Origin: Flavivirga aquatica
GTDB lineage: Bacteria; Bacteroidota; Bacteroidia; Flavobacteriales; Flavobacteriaceae
Assembly: GCF_001747085.1 (NCBI RefSeq)
Contig: NZ_MDJD01000034.1
Location: 620,001-684,000, forward strand
Direction: 5' to 3'
Length of the DNA stretch: 64,000 nt
Position numbers and translations under genes: made by a program. The notes below the pieces were generated by a model. That model searched no databases and was not told where the DNA came from. It saw nothing but the letters and a program-made list of their open reading frames with translations. Shown in pieces: positions 7,659 through 16,052 of this stretch. Numbering within the stretch: position 1 is the stretch's first letter; each line of letters opens with the position of its first letter.

Positions 7659-10442
7659 ATGAATACTACTATTTCCGAAGTAAACCCGAAAGAAAATATC
7701 ATCATAAAAGGTGCTAAACTGCATAATCTAAAAAACATCGATGTAATCATTCCTAGAAATAAATTAGTAGTTATTACGGGTTTATCTGGTTCTGGAAAGT
7801 CTAGTTTAGCTTTCGATACACTTTATGCAGAAGGCCAAAGACGTTATGTAGAAAGCCTATCAAGTTATGCTAGACAGTTTTTAGGAAGACTCAATAAACC
7901 AAAAGTCGATTACATTAAAGGCATAGCTCCAGCTATTGCTATAGAACAAAAGGTTAATTCTACCAATCCAAGATCTACTGTTGGTACTACTACAGAAATA
8001 TATGATTATTTAAAATTATTATTTGCTAGAATTGGTAAAACCTACTCGCCTATTTCTAACAATGAAGTAAAGAAAGATACCGTTACAGATGTTTTAGATT
8101 ATTTAAAAACATTTCCAGAACGAGAAAAACTATTGCTTCTCGCTCCTATCTATTTAGAAGAAGGCAGAACTATAGAAGACAAATTAAAAGCTTTACAACA
8201 GCAAGGTTACGCTAGGGTTAAAGTTAATGATACTGTTTTTAGAATAGATGAAATAGATACAATTAATAATAACGATACTATTCTCTTAGTAGTAGACAGA
8301 ATTATTATTAAACATGATGAAGATTTTTTAAATCGATTAGCAGATGCCGTACAAACAGCTTTTTTTGAAGGTAAAGGAGAATGTTTTACCGAAAATTTAA
8401 ACACAAGTAAAGTACGTCATTTTAGTAATAAATTTGAATTAGATAATATTACTTTCTTAGAACCCAATATTCACTTATTCAGCTTTAATAATCCATACGG
8501 TGCTTGCCCAAAATGTGAAGGTTATGGCGATATTATTGGAATTGATGACGATTTAGTAATCCCAAATACTGGACTTTCTATTTACGAGAATGCTATTTTC
8601 CCTTGGCGAGGAGAAAGTATGAGCTGGTATAAAGACCAATTAGTTAACAACTCGCATAAATTTGATTTCCCTATTCATAAACCTTATTTTGAATTAAGTA
8701 GTGCTCAAAAACAACTTATATGGAATGGAAATAAGCATTTTGAAGGATTAAATTCCTTTTTCGCAGAATTAGAAGCCAAAGCCTATAAAATTCAGAATAG
8801 AGTTATGCTATCCAGATATCGCGGTAAAACAACATGTAAAACTTGCGATGGTAAACGCTTAAGAATTGAGGCTAACTATGTGAAAATTGCAGGTGCAACC
8901 ATTACAGATTTAGTTGAAATGCCTTTAGACCAACTAACTGATTTCTTTAAAACATTAAAACTGAATGATTACGATACCCAAATAGCTAATAGATTATTAA
9001 AAGAAATAAATAATAGACTTTCTTTTTTAGCAAACGTAGGACTTGATTATTTAACTTTAAATAGAAAATCAAACACCTTATCTGGTGGAGAAAGTCAACG
9101 TATCAATTTAGCAACCTCTCTAGGGAGTAGCTTAGTAGGCTCAATGTATATTCTAGACGAACCCAGTATTGGCCTTCACCCAAAAGACACAGAGCGTTTA
9201 ATATCTGTTTTACAATCTTTAAGAGACTTAGGCAATACAGTTATTGTAGTAGAACATGATGAAGACATTATGAAAGCTGCAGATAGTATTATCGATATTG
9301 GACCAGAAGCAGGAACTTTTGGAGGTCATGTAGTTGCACAAGGAACTTATACAGATATATTAGCATCAGATTCTCTAACTGCTCAATATTTAAATGAGAC
9401 CTTAAAAATCGAAATACCCAAAACACGTAGAACTTCAAAATACCATATAGATATTACCGGAGCTCGCGAGAATAATTTAAAAAATATTGATGTTAGATTC
9501 CCTCTAGGTATGCTAACTGTAATTACCGGTGTTTCTGGAAGTGGAAAAAGTACCTTAGTAAAAAAGATTTTATTTCCTGCTTTACAAAAAAAATTAACAG
9601 GTTTTGGAGACAAACCAGGGCAATTTACCGAATTAGGAGGTAATTTTAGTAACATCAAACATATTGAGTTTGTTGATCAAAACCCTATAGGTAGATCCTC
9701 ACGCTCAAATCCCGTAACATACATAAAAGCTTACGATGATATTAGATCACTTTTCGCTAGTCAAAAACTTAGTAAAATAAGAAATTATCAAGCTAAACAT
9801 TTCTCATTTAATGTCGATGGTGGACGCTGCGAAACCTGTAAAGGCGAAGGTGAAGTGACTATTGAAATGCAATTCATGGCAGATGTGCATCTGGAATGCG
9901 AAACCTGCAAAGGCAAACGCTTTAAAAAAGAAGTGCTCGAAGTTACTTTTGCTGGTAAAAACATTGATGATATTTTAAATTCAACTATCGACGACGCTAT
10001 TAGTTTTTTCGAAGCTAATAATGAAACTAGAATAAAAAACAAACTACAACCACTACAAGATGTTGGCTTAGGGTATGTAACACTAGGACAAAGCTCTTCT
10101 ACTCTATCTGGTGGTGAAGCACAACGTATTAAACTAGCAACTTTTTTAGGAAAAGGAAACAATAAAGACAAAGCTCTTTTTATTTTTGATGAACCTACTA
10201 CTGGTCTTCATTTTCATGATATTCAAAAATTATTAAAATCGTTTAACGCCTTAATAGAAAAAGGACACTCTATAATAGTTGTAGAACATAATTTAGACCT
10301 TATTAAGTGCGCCGATCATATTATAGACTTAGGACCTACTGGAGGCGAAAAAGGCGGTAATTTAGTAGCTACTGGTACTCCAGAAGAGATCGTTAAAGTT
10401 AAAGCCTCAGAAACAGGGAAATATTTAGCTGATAAAATATAG
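7659..10442 (+). CDS. uvrA: UvrABC excinuclease subunit A
   Basis: This 927-aa damage-recognition ATPase acts in nucleotide excision repair. Two ABC ATPase halves are present. The first Walker A, GLSGSGKS, is at residues 41-48, and the second, GVSGSGKS, is in the second half. Both signature motifs are seen (NTLSGGESQR and STLSGGEAQR), with Walker B segments MYILDEPSIGL and LFIFDEPTTGL. Zinc-finger Cys pairs appear as CPKCEGYGD and CETCKGEGE. Length and domain order are normal for UvrA. The gene stands alone, divergent from the sigma operon. Confidence 0.97.
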   Translation: MNTTISEVNPKENIIIKGAKLHNLKNIDVIIPRNKLVVITGLSGSGKSSLAFDTLYAEGQRRYVESLSSYARQFLGRLNKPKVDYIKGIAPAIAIEQKVNSTNPRSTVGTTTEIYDYLKLLFARIGKTYSPISNNEVKKDTVTDVLDYLKTFPEREKLLLLAPIYLEEGRTIEDKLKALQQQGYARVKVNDTVFRIDEIDTINNNDTILLVVDRIIIKHDEDFLNRLADAVQTAFFEGKGECFTENLNTSKVRHFSNKFELDNITFLEPNIHLFSFNNPYGACPKCEGYGDIIGIDDDLVIPNTGLSIYENAIFPWRGESMSWYKDQLVNNSHKFDFPIHKPYFELSSAQKQLIWNGNKHFEGLNSFFAELEAKAYKIQNRVMLSRYRGKTTCKTCDGKRLRIEANYVKIAGATITDLVEMPLDQLTDFFKTLKLNDYDTQIANRLLKEINNRLSFLANVGLDYLTLNRKSNTLSGGESQRINLATSLGSSLVGSMYILDEPSIGLHPKDTERLISVLQSLRDLGNTVIVVEHDEDIMKAADSIIDIGPEAGTFGGHVVAQGTYTDILASDSLTAQYLNETLKIEIPKTRRTSKYHIDITGARENNLKNIDVRFPLGMLTVITGVSGSGKSTLVKKILFPALQKKLTGFGDKPGQFTELGGNFSNIKHIEFVDQNPIGRSSRSNPVTYIKAYDDIRSLFASQKLSKIRNYQAKHFSFNVDGGRCETCKGEGEVTIEMQFMADVHLECETCKGKRFKKEVLEVTFAGKNIDDILNSTIDDAISFFEANNETRIKNKLQPLQDVGLGYVTLGQSSSTLSGGEAQRIKLATFLGKGNNKDKALFIFDEPTTGLHFHDIQKLLKSFNALIEKGHSIIVVEHNLDLIKCADHIIDLGPTGGEKGGNLVATGTPEEIVKVKASETGKYLADKI

Positions 10443-10464
10443 ACGGACTAAAAATAAAATACCT

Positions 10465-10499
10465 AATAGTGTGAAATAAAAGATACATTTCACACTATT
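10465..10499. terminator. Perfect 13-bp hairpin after uvrA
   Basis: The stem AATAGTGTGAAAT / ATTTCACACTATT has a 9-base loop. No strong T run follows, so it may be a weak terminator or an mRNA 3' stabiliser. Confidence 0.5.
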
Positions 10500-10592
10500 C
10501 CACCTCTATAATGCACTAAGAAATTCTATAAATCCTCTTTACACCCAACTAAAAAACACCACAATACACTACAGTATAGATAATTACATTTT

Positions 10593-10608
10593 TGGCACGC
10601 AAATTGAA
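10593..10608 (+). promoter_or_regulatory. Sigma-54-type promoter, TGGCAC-N5-TTGAA
   Basis: TGGCACGCAAATTGAA has the GG of the -24 element and the TTG(A) of the -12 element at the correct 10-base spacing, with one departure from TTGCA. The predicted transcript start, near 10619, leaves a leader of about 55 bases before the ATG at 10673. The paralogous gene at 32174 has a perfect version at the matching place. Confidence 0.65.
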
Positions 10609-10672
10609 AACATTTTCAGTAATAGCGTAAGCCGAAAAGCTAAAGAGTAGGCAAAATGTAAAATCCTATATT

Positions 10673-11362
10673 ATGAAAAGAATAATACTTTTATTTGCAG
10701 GTTTGTTAATAGGGTTAACAACTGCATCAGCAACAGAATTAAATAATCAAAAAACAAAAAATAATACAGACACCACTAATCGTTATCGTTATGCTCAACC
10801 CATTATGTTTATTGAGAGAGGTATAGAATTTTTAATTTTTCCTGACGGAAGTTTTGATTTTAACACCAATATAAACGATAATCTTTATGATGATGTATAT
10901 TATAGACGTCAATCTAGACGAGGTCACATAAATAAAACTCATAAATCTAAAAATAAAAGAATTCAATATAATAACTATCACTCTAATAAAGGTATTTCAA
11001 TATTTCGTGATAGATATGGAAAAGTAAGACGCATTGGTAATGTATACTTAAACTACGATAGATCAGGAAAGATTAAACGAGCAGGATCAGTATACATAAA
11101 TTACAATAGAGGACGTCACAAGACTTTAAACCAAGTTGGTGGATTAAAAGTTTATTATAACCATTGGGGTGAAATTATAAAAACCTATGGAGAAGTAAAA
11201 AGACATAGTACTTATTGTAATTTTTGTGGAGCACAATCTTGTACTGTAAATCATTTTCATAAAAATAGGCATCATAACGATTCATCTCACAACAATGACG
11301 ATAATTACTATTATTACAAACAGAATGGAAAAATTAAAAAGCATAAAAAAAATAAAAAATAG
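10673..11362 (+). CDS. Secreted protein of unknown function behind a sigma-54-type promoter
   Basis: This 229-aa protein has a signal peptide (MKRIILLFAGLLIGLTTASA). A short conserved block follows, IMFIERGIEFLIFPDGSFDFN (about residues 44-64). Then come imperfect repeats of the form DRYGKVRRIGNVYLNYDR, about 20 residues each. The tail is rich in His, Asn, Asp and Lys and includes CNFCGAQSC, a possible metal-binding Cys cluster. It is paralogous to the 399-aa product at 32174, sharing the IENGIEFxxFPDGxFDFN block. A strong terminator follows. Export to the periplasm or surface is likely; the function is unknown. Confidence 0.75.
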   Translation: MKRIILLFAGLLIGLTTASATELNNQKTKNNTDTTNRYRYAQPIMFIERGIEFLIFPDGSFDFNTNINDNLYDDVYYRRQSRRGHINKTHKSKNKRIQYNNYHSNKGISIFRDRYGKVRRIGNVYLNYDRSGKIKRAGSVYINYNRGRHKTLNQVGGLKVYYNHWGEIIKTYGEVKRHSTYCNFCGAQSCTVNHFHKNRHHNDSSHNNDDNYYYYKQNGKIKKHKKNKK

Positions 11363-11385
11363 TTTTTAATAAGTTCATTAAAATG

Positions 11386-11421
11386 AAAAAACTCGAAGTT
11401 TTTAAAAACTTCGAGTTTTTT
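11386..11421. terminator. Rho-independent terminator
   Basis: The stem AAAAAACTCGAAG / CTTCGAGTTTTTT ends in a T run, 24 bases after the stop of the 229-aa gene. Confidence 0.85.
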
Positions 11422-11535
11422 CGTATGCTTTTCTTGTAAGTTTCCCAGATCTAAACTCCTTTATATAATTCTTATGTAGCTCCTCCTAAAGGAATTGAAA
11501 CAACCAACAGAGTTCCCCCTCTCTGATAACTAAAT

Positions 11536-12523
11536 TTGAATATCCGTAATTACTAATAATTGATTAAAAATGCTTATTTTGTTAAAAAAACAAGTCATGA
11601 ATATTTTTAGTTTTACCGCCCATTTTGATAGTGAAGAAGCTTGTCGTACTCATTTTAAGCAAGAAAGAGATAAGATAGGAGTTAAATGCCAGCGTTGTGG
11701 TCATACTCATCACTATTGGATAAAGGCTGTTTGGAGCTATGAGTGCAAATCTTGTAGAGCCCGTACATCTTTGAGAAGTGGTACTATTATGCAAAATTCT
11801 AATCTATCTTTTATGATATGGTATAAGACAATGTTTTTGATGACTACTACCAAGAAAGGATTTTCTTCTAAAGAAATCCAGAAACAGCTTGGTTTAAAAA
11901 GGTATGAACCTGTCTGGGCGATGGTTCATAAACTTCGTAAAGCAATGGGTAACAGAGATGCCCGCTATACTTTAGAAGGTATGATTGAAATGGATGAAGG
12001 TTATTTTACGGTCGAATCTTCTGAAATAGAGCAACAAAAAGGAAAAAGAGGTCGTGGTGCAGTAGGAAAGCAAAACGTAATGATAATGGCAGAATCCACT
12101 CCCTTAGAAGACCCGAAAACCAACAAGAAGGATCGCCAATGTCGCTACTTTAAAGCCAAAGTGCTGACAGATCATAAGGCTGATGGTGTAAATGATACTG
12201 TTAAAGAGTCTTTAGACGAACAAAGCATTGTTTTTACTGATAAAAGTACTTCATATGTTGATATTGCTGATTTTGTAGAACTACATATTAGTGAAAAATC
12301 AGATAAACAAACTACTAAAGAGACCTTGAAATGGGTACATATTACCATAAGCAATGCCAAACGAAACTTACTTGGAAATTATCACAAAATTAAAGGCAAA
12401 TACCTACAACTCTACCTAAACGAATTTGTTTACAAACTCAATCGAAGATATTTTGAGGAAAAACTATTCGATAGACTAGTAATAGCTGGAATTACTGGAT
12501 TATGAGTAAAAACGGATATTCAA
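11536..12523 (+). mobile_element. IS1595-family insertion sequence, copy 1
   Basis: This 988-bp element has terminal inverted repeats beginning TTGAATATCCGT at the left and ending ACGGATATTCAA at the right. It contains one transposase gene. The direct repeat ATAACTAA lies at 11526-11533 and 12524-12531; two extra bases separate the left copy from the inverted repeat. The element encodes exactly the same protein as the inverted copy at 16053-17040, so transposition was recent. It inserted between the terminator of the 229-aa gene and a fragment of a lipoprotein gene. Confidence 0.92.
11570..12505 (+). CDS. IS1595-family transposase, copy 1
   Basis: This transposase of up to 311 aa may really start at the ATG encoding MNIFSFTAHF (11597), the usual family start. 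An N-terminal zinc ribbon is seen in CQRCGHTHHYW and YECKSC. The DDE-type catalytic core follows with IEMDEGYF, FTDKSTSY and the NAKRNLLGNYHKIKGKYLQ segment, ending in LNEFVYKLNRRY. It appears intact and is identical in protein to the copy at 16071. It should catalyse movement of the 988-bp element. Confidence 0.93.
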   Translation: MLILLKKQVMNIFSFTAHFDSEEACRTHFKQERDKIGVKCQRCGHTHHYWIKAVWSYECKSCRARTSLRSGTIMQNSNLSFMIWYKTMFLMTTTKKGFSSKEIQKQLGLKRYEPVWAMVHKLRKAMGNRDARYTLEGMIEMDEGYFTVESSEIEQQKGKRGRGAVGKQNVMIMAESTPLEDPKTNKKDRQCRYFKAKVLTDHKADGVNDTVKESLDEQSIVFTDKSTSYVDIADFVELHISEKSDKQTTKETLKWVHITISNAKRNLLGNYHKIKGKYLQLYLNEFVYKLNRRYFEEKLFDRLVIAGITGL

Positions 12524-12530
12524 ATAACTA

Positions 12531-12690
12531 AAAAAGGAAGATATATAAAACGTTTTAAAACATTATTTTTTTCAATAATAAAAACAACACTATACGCACC
12601 TGCACCATCTCCATTTAACATCCAAATAATATACTTCTCCTCCTTTTTAAAAACTTTAGTATAAATCTAAACTAGGTTGAAATAAGTTTT
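12531..12690 (-). pseudogene. 3' fragment of a paralog of the 490-aa lipoprotein gene
   Basis: The DNA right of IS copy 1 closely matches the 3' end of the lipoprotein gene at 19315-20787, corresponding to WMLNGNGAGAYNVVFIIEKN and the terminal FIYLPF. A one-base difference near 12665 breaks the frame, and the rest of the gene is missing. It is a leftover of an immunity-like gene, and one of three places in the window where this 3' end occurs. Confidence 0.7.
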
Positions 12691-12757
12691 TACACCAATA
12701 TTAGTTATATAATGCCGTATATGTTTTGTATATTTATGTATGGGAAAGAAAGCATAT

Positions 12758-13303
12758 TTAGAGGTTACGCTCACACTCAAATTGTAAACTTTCTTCAAAC
12801 TTCTCACATATATAGTCATAAATTTTCACTAACCTAAAATCCTTATTATTGATATTTGTATCCAAAATAATCTTGTTAAAATTGACTATTAAGATACTGA
12901 AGATTAACAACTTAAACAGATTCAATGTATTGAAATTCAATAGTTTAGACTTGTTTTTTGTATAATATCTACCCTTGATTCGCATTAATAAATAGTATTC
13001 ATTTTCATACTCTTTTACATTAATTAAAGTACGTTTTGAATCTAGTAAATAAGTTACACGGTTTTCATCATAAGGAATTCCTTTGTTGTTTATAACAAAA
13101 AAAACTTTATTATTTCTTAATTCAACTTTTACAGTGTCTTTTTTTCTTTTTTTTACACTAAAATCTCTATGCGTTGATTTAGTATCATCAAATTCTGATG
13201 CACTAATTAACAACTCTTTTACTATATGATTTGTTCCATTTTGAGACTTAATTTGACAAGAATATATTATAAATAAACCTAACAAAAACATTAACTTTTT
13301 CAT
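12758..13303 (-). CDS. Lipoprotein of unknown function, immunity-like, possibly damaged
   Basis: This 181-aa product starts MKKLMFLLGLFIIYSC, a lipoprotein signal with Cys at residue 16. A middle block, VELRNNKVFFVINNKGIPYD, also occurs in the fragment at 17041-17290, so the two are paralogs. The C-terminal third includes a hydrophobic stretch (LFKLLIFSILIVNF) that looks unlike the rest, so a frameshift near residue 115 is possible. It is the leftmost gene of the minus-strand toxin/immunity island. A periplasm-facing immunity role is inferred from context only. Confidence 0.5.
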   Translation of the reverse strand: MKKLMFLLGLFIIYSCQIKSQNGTNHIVKELLISASEFDDTKSTHRDFSVKKRKKDTVKVELRNNKVFFVINNKGIPYDENRVTYLLDSKRTLINVKEYENEYYLLMRIKGRYYTKNKSKLLNFNTLNLFKLLIFSILIVNFNKIILDTNINNKDFRLVKIYDYICEKFEESLQFECERNL

Positions 13304-13380
13304 CTTTTTTTTCTTTGTGATTTCGTTTTCATATAGATTTCAGGGACATTGCTAAATTAATAACTAGCAAATATATTCTC

Positions 13381-13533
13381 TCAACTTTTCGTCCAGTCTA
13401 ATGTAGTAATTCCAGACTGATTATCATAACTGTTATAAAAACAACTTTTTTCTTCAGTAGAAAATAGATGTGTTATAAGTATAACAAAGACTATAGTTAT
13501 AATTCCAACAAGTATTTTACTGTTCTTTTTCAT
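13381..13533 (-). CDS. 50-aa small membrane or exported protein
   Basis: An ATG at 13533 opens a 50-codon frame. It starts MKKNSKILVGIITIVFVILI, a positively charged start followed by a hydrophobic helix, and a short extracytoplasmic tail ends in TLDWTKS. It begins 9 bases after the lipoprotein gene at 13543 on the same strand. It could be a real small membrane protein or the 5' remnant of a longer immunity gene. No family is recognised. Confidence 0.4.
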   Translation of the reverse strand: MKKNSKILVGIITIVFVILITHLFSTEEKSCFYNSYDNQSGITTLDWTKS

Positions 13534-13542
13534 TATACTGCT

Positions 13543-14136
13543 TTATTCTAAAGACACTATTTTTCCCATGTTATCAATTTTATACTTACTCCAATTTTCA
13601 ACATTTATACCATCCTCATCTTCATTAAATTTTAATACCCATAAATAATTATCTTTTAAATAAAAGTATTCATTTTTTTGAGCTAAAGCTTCAATATAAT
13701 TCTCATAACTATATACTCTTATTGAATCCGTTATTACATTATTTTTTTTCAAGATTAAATTTTTAATAGTGAAATCATCAGCATCTGATGCTTTACTAGA
13801 ACTATTAATGATGTAATCTATATCTCCGAAATTTTGAATAACTTTATTCTCAATAGGGTTTAATTCTTCATAAGAAAATTTAATTTCATAATAAGCACAT
13901 TTTTTTTTATAATTTTTAATTTCTGCATCTGTTCTCCCATAGTAACCATTAGTGATTAAACATGTTGAATCAATCTTTTCTATAAAGTGTTTATCTGATA
14001 TTAAGGAATCCCCGGTAAGTAATACACTACTTTGGGTATTTTCGATAAAATTCTTACGGGCATTATGAGACGTGTTCTTACACGAAAGAACGCTCATAAA
14101 CATAATTAATAAGATTTTAGTGTTAGTATGAATCAT
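13543..14136 (-). CDS. Lipoprotein, candidate immunity for the M15-like toxin stub
   Basis: This 197-aa product has a signal peptide ending MFMSVLSC. The mature part is polar, with YENYIEALAQKNEYFYLKDN, and has no recognised domain. Its ATG overlaps the stop of the M15-like toxin fragment (14133-14540) by four bases (ATGA), the tight coupling expected for a toxin/immunity pair. A periplasmic location fits protection against a peptidoglycan-cutting toxin. The immunity role is inferred from position. Confidence 0.6.
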   Translation of the reverse strand: MIHTNTKILLIMFMSVLSCKNTSHNARKNFIENTQSSVLLTGDSLISDKHFIEKIDSTCLITNGYYGRTDAEIKNYKKKCAYYEIKFSYEELNPIENKVIQNFGDIDYIINSSSKASDADDFTIKNLILKKNNVITDSIRVYSYENYIEALAQKNEYFYLKDNYLWVLKFNEDEDGINVENWSKYKIDNMGKIVSLE

Positions 14137-14540
14137 CTATTTACAATTTTAATTTTACCGTCATCAAATAATCCAGAATGTAAATGAGTGTTATGCAAAC
14201 TTCCTCCATCTGAAGAGTTTTTAAAACCGTTAAAATATTTTTTATTTCCAACGAGTCTTTCTGTAAAATGAAATTTTTTCATTGCATTAATTATTTTTTG
14301 ATCTTCCGTTTTTATCCATTTGTAAATAGTATCTACGCTTACCCCATTTACATGTTCAGAACTAGGAAAGCAAGAACCCTCCTTAAAACAACTCCCTGTT
14401 GTTTTTATTTCTTTACCATAATTAGCTAAAGCACCTATAAAACCTGCAAGAGGTCCTGGGCTCGTATATCTTCTTTTAGTATTTGAAAACACATATTTTA
14501 TAACAACATCGTCTTTAGAATAGTTTAAACTATCTGGCAT
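14133..14540 (-). pseudogene. C-terminal stub of an effector with M15-like peptidase motif
   Basis: This 135-codon frame contains SSEHVNGVSVD (H63, D70) and NTHLHSG (H119, H121). It matches the SxHxxGxxxD ... HxH zinc-site pattern of M15 peptidoglycan peptidases. There is no delivery or signal region: the frame starts at the junction where similarity to the lipoprotein gene at 18520 ends (about 14536), and the ATG comes from that neighbour. So it is a toxin tip cut off by recombination, coupled by ATGA to the lipoprotein at 13543. The M15 call rests on motifs only. Whether it is expressed is unknown. Confidence 0.55.
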
Positions 14541-14764
14541 TTTTCCTTATATTTCAAACACAACTCCTTCTCTATACTCAAATTAGCCTTTTGCTTAAAA
14601 GAAAAAATTAAGCCTTCTAATTTTATGCTATTTATAGAAAATGAAAAATCAATAGGTAATTTTAGCAAAGAAACTCCCTCTATTTGATTTGATTTTTTTG
14701 TTTTACAAGAAACTGAAATTAACATTAAAAGAACTAATAAAGATTGAAATGTTAATTTTTTCAT
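14525..14764 (-). pseudogene. Truncated duplicate of the 215-aa lipoprotein gene
   Basis: The first 50-odd residues match the lipoprotein at 18520-19167, including the signal peptide MKKLTFQSLLVLLMLISVSC. A 45-bp in-frame deletion removed 15 residues between two AGAAAAA repeats. After KEKCQ the frame runs out at the recombination junction with the M15-like stub. It is therefore a partial copy produced by the local duplication. Confidence 0.75.
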
Positions 14765-14970
14765 TTTCTAATTATTTTATTATTATCTAATTTCCCAACA
14801 TGTAAATGATGATGGTGGTACGCTTTTTTTTCAGTATTATTCATTTTTTTCCATTTGAATCTATCCAAGTCACAACAGATATATTTATATAACCCCTTAA
14901 AAATAAAAAGACTAAAAAGGAAGATATATAAAACGTTTTAAAACATTGTTTTTTTCTATAATAAAAAACA
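14536..14970 (-). repeat. Direct duplication, copy A
   Basis: This segment is nearly identical to copy B at about 18890-19374. Both carry the start of the lipoprotein gene, the toxin tail before it, and the beginning of the 490-aa gene's 3' end. Copy A has a 45-bp deletion. Similarity stops at about 14536 on the left and about 14970 on the right. Confidence 0.8.
14761..14905 (-). pseudogene. Toxin C-terminal tail remnant with HHHHLHVG, copy A
   Basis: A minus-strand frame without a start codon of its own ends KKAYHHHHLHVGKLDNNKII and stops at a TGA that overlaps the ATG of the truncated lipoprotein (ATGA). The HxH-containing tail resembles the end of the M15-like stub. It is a relic of a toxin whose body has been lost. 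Confidence 0.55.
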
Positions 14971-15028
14971 ATACTTACTTATATATATAATCAACAAAAA
15001 AACAAAAAGTGATTTTCTATCTCTTTAT

Positions 15029-15889
15029 TTACAATCTATCAAAGACACGTTTAGGAATTTTACTTTCTTTTTCTTTGGATTTCATTAGCTCAAAATATTT
15101 TTTATAAGCATTTTTAGCTTTTTTATTATCTCCTATACTCCAATATGCATCTCCTAAATTTATATAAGCTACTAAACGATTTGGAAATTTTACAATTATT
15201 TTTTTTAATAAAAAAATTGCAGCACCACAAGCTTTTGATTGTTCTAAATAATAAGCAATATCATTATACATAGAGACATTAGATTCATTAATTGCTACAA
15301 TATCAATTATATGAGAAACTACTAAAGTATCTGCCCATAAACTTAATTCTTCGTAATTCTTGTTCTTAAATAGAAAAGTAATATTATCAAAATATTCATT
15401 TATTGTTGGTGTGAGTTCTTCCTTAAACCCACTAAAACTGTAGATGTTAACTGTTTTTACATTAGGTTCTACTCCTGTATAATCATTTATTTCGTTCTCT
15501 AGTATTGCTCCAAAAAGATTTACTCCATTCCTGCTAGATTCAAATCGATATATTTTTGATAATAGTAATTTATTATCTTTTTTATCTAAAATATGAGACG
15601 TTTGAATATATTGATTTCCAATTTTTTCATAATACTTAATAATAATTTTGTCATTTACACAATCAATCTTTACATCACTTAACTCATTCATTATAAAGTT
15701 AAGCTCCTCAATATTTAACACCTTATTAGTATTATCATATTTTAAATAAATTTGATTTTCTTTATAGTTAACACTACAAATCAAAGAGTCTGTTAATTCT
15801 ATATTTGTAACTTTATTAACGGATTGACTCCTCTCGTTTTTCTTACAACTTGTAGTACACAATAATATAATATATAATAGTAATTTCAT
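15029..15889 (-). CDS. Lipoprotein with TPR-like C-terminus
   Basis: This 286-aa product starts MKLLLYIILLCTTSC, a lipoprotein signal. The middle is beta-rich and unrecognised. Near residues 235-270, RLVAYINLGDAYWSIGDNKK followed by AKNAYKKYFELM looks like one TPR motif. It lies in the orphan cassette zone, downstream on the minus strand of a gene broken by IS copy 2. An immunity role is possible from context, but its toxin partner is not evident. Confidence 0.55.
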   Translation of the reverse strand: MKLLLYIILLCTTSCKKNERSQSVNKVTNIELTDSLICSVNYKENQIYLKYDNTNKVLNIEELNFIMNELSDVKIDCVNDKIIIKYYEKIGNQYIQTSHILDKKDNKLLLSKIYRFESSRNGVNLFGAILENEINDYTGVEPNVKTVNIYSFSGFKEELTPTINEYFDNITFLFKNKNYEELSLWADTLVVSHIIDIVAINESNVSMYNDIAYYLEQSKACGAAIFLLKKIIVKFPNRLVAYINLGDAYWSIGDNKKAKNAYKKYFELMKSKEKESKIPKRVFDRL

Positions 15890-15954
15890 TAAGCTCTATC
15901 TTTTATTTTTATAAATTCAATCTCCAAATCTGACTGTTTATTATTACAATTCTG

Positions 15955-16052
15955 CTACTCTATTGTAAAGTAGTTATTTTTGTTTACAACAGTAATAAAT
16001 CCATCAGACATACAAATTTTATTTTCTTTTTTCTTTCTTATTATATTTTTAT
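15955..16052 (-). pseudogene. 3' fragment of the gene interrupted by IS copy 2
   Basis: Reading minus from the IS border, about 32 codons run to a TAG at 15955-15957 and include CMSDGFITVVNKNNYFTIE. Removing the IS and one copy of the 9-bp target repeat joins this to a frame of the fragment at 17041-17290. The two are therefore one former gene. Confidence 0.55.

Noticed and set aside
8207-10171. Antisense reading frames of 65-127 codons opposite uvrA
   Set aside because: They have no start context and mirror the uvrA codons. Similar shadows occur opposite the transposases and the other large genes.
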